A stretch of 64,000 nt of DNA from assembly GCA_022036555.1 (NCBI GenBank), contig CM039139.1:11980931-12044930 (forward strand), written 5' to 3'. The notes beneath the pieces are model-generated. The model did no database searches, had not been told where the DNA came from, and saw only the letters and a list, made by a program, of their open reading frames with translations. Position numbers and translations under genes: made by a program. Numbering within the stretch: position 1 is the first letter of the stretch; every line of letters begins with the position of its first letter. This DNA comes from Microstegium vimineum (taxonomy: Eukaryota > Streptophyta > Magnoliopsida > Poales > Poaceae). Positions 43,376 to 53,779 of this stretch are shown here, piece after piece.

Positions 43376-46048
43376 TCTTTGGGCATGTAGAACCAAGAAT
43401 TATCTTCCTTGCCAATAATTTCTGGGTGAAAATAGGAAAATCAGGGAGATTGACAAGGAAGAGTTGATTAAACAGTTTACAGAGAAAGAAATCAGTTATG
43501 CAATCTTTGATATGAAAACAGATGCTGCTCCTGGTCCAAATGGTTTTGGGGTGGGGTTCTTCCAAAAATTATGGAAGATGATTAAGGATAAATACATTGA
43601 GATGTTCAAGGACTTCCATAAAGGATTGTTAGATATTAAGAGACTTAATTATGGAGTCATTACTTTGGTCCCTAAGGTTCAGGAGGCCAACAATATGAAG
43701 CAGTATAGGCCCATTTGTCTCCTTAATGTAGACTATAAAGGTTTTACTAAGGTCTTAACTGGAAGATTAACTCCTTTGGCTAAGGAAGTCATTGGAGAGA
43801 ATTCAAACTGGTTTTATAAAGGGTAGGAGTATTCTTGAAGGAGTGGTCATCCTGCATGAAGTTATCAATTCTCTGAGTAAACGCAAAAATAAGGGGATGA
43901 TTTTTAAGATTGATTTCGAGAAGGCTTATGACAGAGTTAGATGGGATTTTTTAGAGGAGGTCATGATTGGGAAAAATTTCCCAAGACAATGGATTGATTG
44001 GGTGATGCAAACAGTCAAAGGAGGACAGGTGTGCATCAATGTTAATGGGACAAGGGGTCCTTTCTTCAAAACTCTTAGGGTTTGAGGCAGGGAGATCCTC
44101 TATCTCCCTTGCTCTTCAATCTAGTAGTTGATGCTCTAAGTGCTTTGATGGACAAAGCTGTAGAAAAAAAGATTATAGTAGGGGCTTTAGATTCAGTCAT
44201 AGAAAATGGCATCTCACATATCCAGTATGCGGATGATATTGTCTTGATGACTGATGGGTCAGATGAATCCATTATAAATCTAAAAATCATCCTTTACTGT
44301 TTTGAGTGGCTCTCGGGTTTAAAAATAAATTACCATAAGAGTGAGGTTCTCCTTTTTGTTTTTTCACAAGAGGATAAAGAAAGAAAGGCAAATATGCTTA
44401 ACTGCAAGTTAGGGGGCCTTCCTGTTACCTATTTGGGCATACCTGTGTCTGACAAGGTGTTGGGCATAGGAGCCTTCCAGACCCTGATTAGCAAAATGAG
44501 GAAAAAGTTAGACCCTTGGAAAGGGAAGATTATGACTTCGGGGGAAATTAGTTTTTAACCAATTCCTGTCTAAGCAACCTCCCTATGTATGTTATGGGTT
44601 TCTACATGCTACCAAAAGGGGTACATGGGGCTATGGATACAATTAGGGCTAAGTTCTTCTGGCAAGGAGCCGGGGATTCTTTTAAATATCAAATGGCCAA
44701 ATGGAGTTCTATTTGTAAACCCAAGGATTTTGGGGGATTAGGGATTATAAATACTCTGTTGATGAACCAGTGCTTGATGACAAAATGGATTTGGAAGATT
44801 GAAAATGGCTCTGATGACCTCTGGTATAGGTTGATCAAGGCCAAATATATTAAGAGCGGGGGGGGTTTTGGGGATCTCCTCAGCAGGGGGTATCGGGGGT
44901 ATCTTAGTTTTGGAGGGGTTTGCATAAGATAAAGCATTTATTCCAGTGGGGGGGCGGAATATCATATTCGTAAAGGTAACAAAGCTCGTTTCTGGCATGA
45001 TTCTTGGGTGGGGGGCCTACCTTTGAAGTTCCAATACAAGCATATTTTTGAGATCTGCTTGAAACCTGATGCTAAAGTGTGTGATTTTTGGCATAATGGG
45101 GAATGGGGTGTCCCTGTAAGGAGGAATTTACATGGTATTTTGGGGAAGAATGGATTGAGATGTATGAAAATATTCAAAACCTCTACAGAGGAGGGAGAGG
45201 ATAGCGTCAGATGGGTGTTGAATAAGTCTCTAATTTTTTCTACTAAGTCTCTTTATAGGTGCCTGACTCATGGGGGGGTTAAGGACAAGTTGTGTGATTA
45301 TATATGGCAGTGTAGGATTCCCTTAAAGGTGAAAGTGTTCTTGTGGCAAATGTTTCATAGAAAATTACAAACTGCTCTAGCCCTTAAAAAAAGGGGGTGG
45401 CAGGGAAGCCCACTTTGCTGTCTTTGCAATAAAGTAGAAACAGTAGATCATATATTTTTCGAATGTGTGTTTGCTCAACATGTATGGTGTTGCATAAGGG
45501 ATGCTCTTGGATTGAGTGGTTTCCCAGTGTCAATTCATGATGTATCCATGGTGTGGATTAAAAAGAAACTGGGATATCCAAAAAATCTTTGCTTCACTTT
45601 GTTTGCGGGGATTACTTGGAGTATTTGGAAATGCAGGAATAAAATGGTGATTGAGAGGATTTTTCCCACAAATACTGATGCTGTGATCCATATGATTATC
45701 AACTTTTTGCAGCTATGAGTGGATTTGAGCAAGGAGAAGGATGGGCTCAAGATGAAGGAGATGGTGAAATCGTTGTCTAAATGGATGCAGCAGAGGAAGA
45801 TCTACAATGGTCCATGGCCGGATATTGAAGTTGTTTAGCTTAAGTCTGGGTAGTGTTCCTCTTTAGCTATACATCCTCTGTTTGTCTCCTGCTGTTGGTT
45901 GTGTTAGGGAGTAGTAGTTACTGCTTCCTGTTTCTGGCCAAGGTATGGCCTGTTATCTGTGTTGCTTTCCTGTTCAAACTGGTTGATCCAGCTTGTAAGA
46001 TCCCTTAATTGGCTTTCTTAAAAGCCGAGTAAATCTCCTATTAAAAAA
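43376..46048 (+). mobile_element. 5'-truncated L1-type LINE
   Basis: The insertion is bounded by the direct repeat AAGAATCCATACCAAAAC (43358-43375 and 46049-46066) and ends in a short A tail (46043-46050), which is the target-primed integration signature. It contains ORF2 sequence from just before reverse transcriptase to the 3' end. The endonuclease and ORF1 are absent, so it is a dead-on-arrival copy. Confidence 0.9.
43420..45718 (+). pseudogene. LINE ORF2 fragment: reverse transcriptase and zf-RVT
   Basis: Non-LTR reverse transcriptase blocks occur in order but in changing frames: DAAPGPNGFGVGFF, YRPICLLNVDYKGFTKVL, FKIDFEKAYDRVRWDFL, RQGDPLSPLLFNLVVDAL and the catalytic YADD (44226-44237), then LPVTYLGIPVSD. 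The C-terminal zf-RVT region has CCLCNKVETVDHIFFEC (Cys/His cluster). Frame changes occur near 43800, 44080, 44560 and 44930, so no functional protein is made. Family: plant L1 (RVT_1, zf-RVT). Confidence 0.9.
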
Positions 46049-46066
46049 AAGAATCCATACCAAAAC

Positions 46067-47410
46067 AAATATTATATAATATATAATTAATAATCCCAAT
46101 ACGACGATAATATATAATCATAAAAAACAAGATCGCGATATTGACAACAACATTGGTACGATCTGGGCAACCTTATATAAAAGTGTAGTGTCCATCTGGG
46201 CTAAGCGTCGTGCGTGAGACTGTGAGAGTTGCACCGCATCATCTGTTGAGTTCCTAAAGTGCAGAATTAAGCTTTTGACCACCTGGCCTGCAGTCTTGCT
46301 GATGCGTAGGCTTGGTCCGGTCACAGTAGATCCAAGCAAAGTAGAGCATGACAGAAGAAACAGAGCATGAGCATGACGATGAAGAACGGCGTCTGGCCTT
46401 GGCGTGGGACAAAGCAAAGTCGAGAACGAGGAGGAAAGGCCGGCCGGCCATGTAGCAACAGCGAGAGGACGCGAGAAAAACGCACCACTCTAGTAGACAC
46501 GGGCCACAGGAGCAGACCAGATCTGTCCCAGCATCTCCCTGCAGCACCCACTTTCTCTCCTTTTGATGCCTGTCTCCTCCCCCTTCCGCTTTTCCACTTT
46601 ATCTTTCGCCAGTTCGTTGAGCCAGTGGTAGGAGTGCGAGTGCTGCTCTGCCTCCCCCTCCAGTCTCCAGACTCCACACTCCAGTCACCACCGTGGTCAG
46701 CCAGACCCAGAGCTGGGGCGAGCGAAAAGATACCGACCTGCAACTGCAAATGCTTGCAAAGAAGGCAACAACGTCTACGCTACAGCTTCTTTTCTGAACA
46801 AAGAACATGGCTGCTTCATCCAAACAGTCTGGCAAGTGGCAACAAGAGACGTTTCGTCCGCAAGCGAAAAAGCAAGATGCTAGTAACTGAATACAGGAAT
46901 GCATCTAAATTCCTTTTTAAACCTCAGACAAGATGCATCAGTTCCTAAATCCATCTAGTGTATACACTACACGAGAGTATGTGCATGTACATTGTCTGAT
47001 CCCCATTCGGCCAAGATCATACTGGGTAGTATCCATCAAGCATCCCAAGAAGCTAAAATTACTTGAGATTCTTCGAAGATGCGAGTGCAGAAGAAGAATA
47101 AACAAACAGCAAGGTTGGGTATGTGCTCCGCAATCATGGAACCGGCACTTACATTTTACAAGTCCTTGAAAAGGCGAAGCTCCTATTGTTTTAGCTCGCA
47201 TCCTTTCAGCATTAGCATGCGTGTCGGCAGTGCTCCTCCCTCGACGCCAATTATTCAGAAAACTGTGCGTCGGGTAAACCGACCATCCTTTCCACTGTTC
47301 CAGGGCACGCTTGGGATCGGTGAAACGATCATACCCAGGAGTTCACCAACGGATCCCATGATGTAAAATGACAGTGGAGCAGTCACCCGTTAATGCCGTG
47401 CAAATTTTTC
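46067..47410. other. Intergenic and 3'UTR of the PIP5K gene
   Basis: Mostly unique sequence. 46370-46800 is GC-rich with overlapping open frames on both strands and no recognisable product. 47000-47410 is the likely 3'UTR of the minus-strand PIP5K gene. I see no further gene. Confidence 0.45.
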
Positions 47411-50400
47411 TTACTGTTCTCTGATGAACACTCTGCGAATGAAATCTTGGAATCTTCTTGAGTAGAGCTTTGGGTCTACGGCAGAAATGCAACCAGGGTT
47501 GACCTGAAAGGACTTGTATGCATGCTCGAGCTTCTTGGTTATGTCGTAGTCTTGTAGAATGTCAATTATTCCAAAGAAGAGATAGACATCCCGTAATCCG
47601 CCACTTGATGTGGTTATAAACAAGTGTCTTTCGTTTAGGAGAAACTTATCGAGGACTCTCTTCGACCTCCGCTCTGCCTGGGCGGGCATGTTCTTGCCTA
47701 ACTGGACCAGTGGTTTCCTGATAAGAGCAGACAGAGGGGTTACATTAACACAACGGAAAGGATTCGACAATATTATGGTATGCAACAGCTACCGTTCGGG
47801 AAATATTAACCCCAAAAGTTAAAGGTATCTTAAGGGTCCCTTTGTAAGGGTTTGACTTAAACAAACACACACGACCCCATGATGCTCCTTGTTTGTTGGC
47901 TACATAGGGAGCAACAAAGTAGGATCATGATGAGAACATAAAATTGCATTACTGAAAAACACAACATAAAAATCAGCACTTTGTCATAGTGATGAGTAGC
48001 AATCTCCAAACTAAAAGTAGGCGATTGAACTACTTGTCAATTTATAGAAACAGAACTTCTACTTTGTGGTGCGGCAGTGCCCAGATTATCAAAACAGTAA
48101 AACTGATGCAGTCACATAAGCAAGCAGCTAGTGGCTAGGTACACCTAAAAGTAGCCAGGAGCAAATGGTAGCTTTTAACAGTGAAATATTACATATACAA
48201 TGCACAATTCCAAACGACAATAGCACCCAAAAAGGAGAAAAAATTATAACCCAATATTCTGGTGATCTATCATTTTTATATGAATAACGATGATATTAAT
48301 CCATCACCGGGTATGGCGCTTTATTTCAACTACGTTCATAATGAGTTTTCATTATATTAGACAGTTCAGACTAGGTTGCAAAAAAAAATAAAAAAAATGA
48401 AAGAGGGCGCGAAAGCAATATGTTACCGATTGTCAGCAATGAAATCTCTGTCCTTGCATCCAGATTCCGTAAAGCAAAGCTCACAAACATCGCCTCCACC
48501 TTCAAATGATTTTCTTTTGCCTGTGGATTCTGATCAGGCACATTGTCAATGTTAGATCAAAATTAACGAATATTTGATTAACAAAAAACAGGTGAGTGTC
48601 AGCTAATGTGCCAAAATATATGTTTGACACAATTCAGAATGTTTGAAACTAACTGAATTCTATCAGGCGCATTGTTAATGTTAGATCAAAACTAGTGAAT
48701 ATTTGATTAACAAAAAACAGGTGAGTGTCAGCTAATGTGCCAAAACATATGCTTGACACAATTCAGAATGTTTGAAAATGTTTGAAACTAACTGAATTCT
48801 ATGCTACTTACTTGGCAAACCAATAAACTGAGATACACCTATTTTAGACATTGAGAAATCATTTCGAAAGTGAACTCCCAGCAACAAGCTGTAGTCCATA
48901 ATTCCTTGTGTCTCTAAGAATGTGCAGTCCATCTGAATTTGCCTGTGCGATAACATGAGTCACATTTAGGATTGATCCGTGCAATTGTCACAATAAAGAC
49001 GATCTAATGTGAAGCTCACCTCATCAGCTCCTCATACCAAAATCTCTGTAGGTGGAATGCATAATCGAGGTCCAGGTCCTTCAGAGTAGTTGTTTCATCG
49101 ATCTTCTCTTCCGCTTTGTCAATAGTACGACCATGCGATGATCCTTTCAAATCAAAACGTCTATGGATCTTATACTCTGAGCAGCAAAAATTGCCCATTA
49201 TAATGAACCGGACCTGGTTGTTAGGTTGGCATCATGTCATTGTCGAGAAAAATTGCAAAGAAATACCACAAGTCCACAACTATAAAGAAGACAATTATAC
49301 GAGTTGGGAGTATGTGATGTGTATATTGCTTACCTTGGGACATCCAGCTTGCTTGATGCAATGTGTGCCATAGAACCTTGTCAACAAAGTGGACTTGTAC
49401 CGATAAACATGTTCATAGTAACTTCGCAGCATCCTAATTAGAACCTGCAGGGGAAGATTTCTAATGAACCAATGTTTATGTCACCAACTAATATTAGTGT
49501 GTACTCTTACCTACAAACAAGCTAAATTTGGGATATAAAGAGTGGACAACGAATCTAACTTCTAGAAAAAAAAAGGAGCAGGTGTCGGCTAAAAATGGGT
49601 ATCACAAAAGCTATTTTGTATCGATAGATATCATTTTGCAGAAATTGTTCAGGTACAGAATTAAAGACGATCAAATTGGTCGAAGAAAACTCAAAACATG
49701 CATGTGACTTGCTGATGAACTAAGATATTGAGTCTAGAAAAATCAAATTATCACTAGAATGACCTTCATTTCTGCCTTCTTCACGGTTTTAATCATGAAT
49801 CTATCGTCCTGTGTAACGAAGAAGCAGCTCCCACTCTTGCCAGGTGACGCCAGCTCGCGGAGCGCGTCGCTCCCGCAGATGGCGAGCATGTAGTCCGCAG
49901 GATCCACCCCGAACAGCTTCCTCAGGTGCCTGGCATCACACAGCAGTCACCAGTCAGGCAATGCATACATGCGCATAAAACATTGCCCTTCTTCTCCGAA
50001 TGACCAAAATCCACGGCCAGCAGAGCAATAGTATGGCACCTGAATACTGCGGGGCAATAGTCCTTCCACCGGAAATCCACGGAGTGATGCGGTGGCGTGA
50101 GCTTGGACCCCTCCGGCGGGAACCGCGTCCACACCTTCTCCCGCGGGTCGAAGTCCGATGACGAGAGCTTCCTGAACGGCAGCGCCGATGACTTCCCCAC
50201 CGAATAGCTACGGCACGAATACCAGAGCAACACTGAGACGCAGGGTATCCCAAGGAAGGGCATACGGAAACGTAGCGGTGGAGCGAGCATTGGTACCTTA
50301 TGCCAAGCTGCAGGTTAAGCATGAGACCGTAGCTCCGGTGGCCCTTGGAGATGGTCTCCCCGGGCCTCCTAACCGCCACATCATCCTCCACCTCCCTCTG

Positions 50401-50709
50401 CGGCGGCCTGGGCCGCGAGGGCGGCGGCGTCATCATCCGGCGGAAGAGCGAGGGCGGCGGCAGCGGCGGCATTGCCCTCGCGCTGCAGCTGCGGCGGAGC
50501 GGCGCGGCGACGATGTCGCAGGTGATGTCCCCGGCCTCTCCGTCGCACTCCCAGATGCATATCCGCGGCGCCTGGAACTTGCCGTCAACGGACAGCCGCT
50601 TGCGCAGCGGGAGGTAGCTGCAGGACGCGCCGCCGCTGGGGACGTCGCAGCCGCAGCAGTCGGCCTGTTGCGAGGTGGCGGCGACAGCCGCGGCGGCGCC
50701 CGGTGGCAT
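47411..50709 (-). CDS. PIP5K: Phosphatidylinositol-4-phosphate 5-kinase without MORN repeats
   Basis: Eight exons on the minus strand: 50709-50297, 50207-50040, 49929-49764, 49444-49334, 49213-49020, 48942-48812, 48529-48427, 47717-47411. They join in frame to 530 aa. The N-terminal 125 residues are Ala/Pro/Cys-rich and contain none of the MORN repeats found in most plant PIP5Ks. The kinase core is complete: SYGLMLNLQLGISYSVGK, FFVTQDDRFMIKTVKKAE (nucleotide-binding Lys), MGNFCCSEYKIHRRFDLKGS, IMDYSLLLGVHF, YLFFGIIDILQDYD, KLEHAYKSFQV and AVDPKLYSRRF (specificity-loop region). The enzyme makes PI(4,5)P2 at membranes. The architecture resembles the small Arabidopsis PIP5K10/11 group, though the N-terminus is longer than in those proteins. 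Confidence 0.92.
48535..48800. repeat. 129-bp tandem duplication filling PIP5K intron 6
   Basis: The block beginning CAGGCACATTGTCAATGTTA (48535) recurs as CAGGCGCATTGTTAATGTTA (48664), and the two copies match to about 48800 with few changes. Together they make up nearly all of intron 6 (48530-48811). The second copy carries an acceptor-like CTGATAG. Confidence 0.85.
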
Positions 50710-51578
50710 AGGCCCCGTCTCCGTGGGCGCGTCTCTCGAGTGTCGAGCGCGGCCGGGTCGGGTGGTTGGGCACGCGGGCGAGCCGAGTGACTTGACTTCT
50801 ATAGCAGCAGTACTAGGTTTCTCATTTTAGGGGACGACCGCACGAGAGAGATGGCCGCTCGGGCTTCAGTCGGTCTGACGGGTGGGGAGCCGTGGAGGAA
50901 GGAGGAGAGGGATGGGGAAGGTGGTGGCCGCTTTGCTTTCGCTTTCGTTGCTTTTGTGCGCGTCGGCTTTGGCACGCGACGCGATGTCAGGCCGGCGGGG
51001 ACGAGGAGTCGACGAGATGAACGATGGGGCAGCAGAGCAAGTACTACTAGACTACTAGCGGTTGCGGGGCTGGAACCGGAAGGGCAGGGGCCGGTCGGTC
51101 GTGCAGCGGCGCACGCGGCTGGGGGCGTCGTCTCGTCTGTCACGGCCCACGGCGGCCGGCAGGTGTCCGACTCCGACGCGGCCGAGCAGGCCAGTTTTTC
51201 ACGTGTTCCTACGCGACCGATTCGCGGATCTCCCCGCCGGACACAGAAGCTTACCTGCCGCGGCACTCGTCGCGGATTTCCTCCTAAAATTTCGAAAAGA
51301 ACACGGAATATGCTGGCTGGGTCCAGGTGGGCTAACGGTGATCCTCTACTACGGCCCGCGGCGCTTCCATCCTTACTGTGGCGTGGCGAGACAACAGCAC
51401 TACACCACCAGCAGCAGTACGGCTAAAGCCCCTGCGGAGGACTGCCCGCGCGGTGAGAAAGCTTGGGATTCAATACTGGAAGCTAGCAGGCGCACCGAAA
51501 GGTAGTTAACGAGGCGATGAGCTCACCATTGGCACTAGAATTTGTACCCACGATCTACTTCTACATGTGATGATTCAC
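50710..51578. other. Promoter and 5' leader of the PIP5K gene
   Basis: GC-rich sequence upstream of the PIP5K ATG. Open frames at 50799-51505 on both strands are compositional and overlap each other. No recognisable product and no sure TATA box. Confidence 0.45.
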
Positions 51579-51852
51579 GGCCTTGGTTAGTTCCCCAAAT
51601 TCACCCCCAAATTTCACTATGCAAAAAGAAAATTCCCCATCACATCGAAATATCGATCTATGTATAGAGTACTAAATGTAGATGAAATCAAAAATTATTT
51701 GTACAGTTTTGTTGTACTTTACGAGACGAACATTTTAAGCCTAATTAATTAATTTTTAGACAATTATTAGCAAAAAAAAATAAAAGTGCTACAGTGTTCG
51801 GGGGTGGCACTGTGCCGATTCGGCCACCCCCGAATCCGGAACTAAACACGGC
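51579..51852. mobile_element. MITE with GGCCTTGTTTAGTTC-type ends
   Basis: GGCCTTGGTTAGTTCC at the left and GGAACTAAACACGGC at the right are inverted. The interior (TTTTGTTGTACTTTACGAGA, CAATTATTAGCAAAAA, GTGCTACAGT) is that of a very common grass MITE family. Confidence 0.75.
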
Positions 51853-52518
51853 GCATAAGGGAAAGAGCGGTACGATTTGCAGATTCAACTGCCTTGCAGG
51901 TTACGTAAAAAGATTTGCCAACACTAGGAGCAGAAATCATAAATACATGTCATGGTACCTCCAAAAAATATGCAAGAGGGTGTCGGTGGTTCATGCGTTC
52001 CTTTTTAGTAACTCGTACACATCCATATCTCTTTTGAAAAATGTTGCCAGCAATGAAGTTCTCTATTGGAAAAACAGATGCAGCGCCCTAATGGGAAGTC
52101 ATGAAATAATTATTTTTATGAAAAAAAGTCCGCACTGTTATGGTAGTGGATGATATTCACAAAGTGATATTTTTCAGACTTATCAGTGAGTTAGTAAGGT
52201 GTCTTTTAACAAGCACACACCTAATAAATTTGTAACTAAGTTATACATAATCTAATGAGTATTAAATTTTTACTATAGTTCAAGTTTACAATAATTAACA
52301 CACCATAAACATTTCACCATAATTGGACCACATAAACTGCAACTATGAATTAAATACATACAAGCATAGATCTTAAGCTGCATAAAAAACTTCGTACTAA
52401 ATTAAACCATATTATATGTTCATTGTGTAGATATATTTATATGAAGTCCAATAAAATTAGATTTTTTATTTTATAATTTTTTCGTAATTTACTATGATTA
52501 TTCAAAGATCTAGCCAAA
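51853..52518. other. AT-rich intergenic, no gene seen
   Basis: Unique AT-rich sequence. The frame at 51794-52153 overlaps the MITE end and has no recognisable product. Confidence 0.45.
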
Positions 52519-53191
52519 TATATACCTAATATAATAATAAAGAGGCAAAATTTCAGCCTCTTTTTGTTCGTCCATCCATTCTTTGTAAATCCGTCTCCCT
52601 CTAACTACCCAGTAACGAAGAGTTTTTTTTCCGTCTGAACTTATATATATAACTCGTTCTCATACACGAGTTAGAATATATTTTATATCTAACACGAAAC
52701 AGAGTTTAGTTAGGAGTTGTAATTGTAATCCAAATAGAGCTCTAAATCCTATATCAAACACGTAAGACTTCTAAGTAAACATGAAAAGGAATTCTAATCC
52801 AAATAGAAATAGGATAATTAGAATAGAAATTCAGCAATAAAAAGGAATTCTAATCGAAATCGAAATAAGCTATACCATGAAGCATCTGATAGTTAATTAT
52901 ATAATATATATAAGGTGGATTTGGAAAAAAAACATTTGCGGAAACATCTCTATATGGGAAAAAAAACACATGCAAAAAAATTGGATGTGAGACGTGAGGC
53001 CTCTCAAGCTGTCGCTGAGAAGAAAAAAAACATAGTGGTCGTGACTAAAAAATTCGGACGAGCAGTAGCTGAGATGGAAACAAATTTGGACGTCGGGCTT
53101 CAGTCCGACATAGAATCGGTGAGTTGAACATAATACAATTGAATAATATTCTTTTTAATCACCCGTTGCAACGCACGGACACCTTTGCTAG
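52519..53191 (+). mobile_element. Non-autonomous Helitron-like element
   Basis: The right end ACCCGTTGCAACGCACGGAC, then ACCTTTGCTAG|T, has the Helitron CTAG terminus before a host T and a short GC hairpin about 12 bp upstream. The left end TATACCTAATATAATAATAA, then AGAGGCAAAA, matches the AT-rich 5' end of grass Helitrons, but the leading TC is not preserved. There is no Rep/helicase. A 70-codon Lys-rich frame (52915-53127) inside has no recognisable identity. Confidence 0.6.
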
Positions 53192-53779
53192 TAAATAAAA
53201 AAAAACACAAAACGTCAACAAGGTAAACGAACTGTTTTAAAAGTTCAGAAAGAGAGTTTAATCGATTTTAGAGTTCATCAAGAAAAATAAACTTTAATAG
53301 AGAGGTAAGATAATATAGACTTTTTTCCTTTTCAAGAAGAGGGTGACATTTGGGCTGGACTCTAGTACTACAATTGGGATAGGCCCATTCCAACCTCGAG
53401 GCAGGCTGGCAGGCTTTTGCAGTCCGCCAGAAAGCAGCAACCAGCAGACGTGCAGCTGCTCCACAAGTCCCAGAAGAAAATTTTAAAAAGCAGTATCTGA
53501 AAAATGAAAAAAAATAAAAGCATTTACATATGTCGAAAAGAAAATATATAAGCAAACACGAAAAGACAGTAATTTCCCAATCCTCCTCCTACTAGTCTAC
53601 TACTAAACCCCTCAGGCCGCGCCCCAACGCGCGCCGCCACTACAGCCCGAGCCACAGCCTTCAAATCGATAGGGTTTTTGCTGCCCCGCAAGCCCGCCGC
53701 CGCCGCCGCCGCCAGCGCGGCCGATCGCAGTAAAAGGAGACCTTCAGGCAGCGGCCAGAATCAGCATCAGGCGGGAGGA
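53192..53779. other. Importin gene promoter and 5'UTR
   Basis: 53600-53779 is GC-rich leader with a GCC-triplet microsatellite (53695-53714). An ATG-less frame runs through it in the importin frame, so the first Met at 53780 is the natural start. No TATA box is evident, as is common for housekeeping genes. Confidence 0.5.

Noticed and set aside
46367..46948. 193-codon open frame between LINE and PIP5K
   Set aside because: No recognisable domain; overlapping frames on the other strand are equally long. Treated as intergenic.
50851..51505. Open frames upstream of PIP5K
   Set aside because: GC-rich leader/promoter sequence with competing frames on both strands and no family match.
53678..53779. 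Open frame upstream of the importin ATG
   Set aside because: It begins with a GCC-triplet repeat and lies before the conserved MAQSLELLL start; it is 5'UTR.
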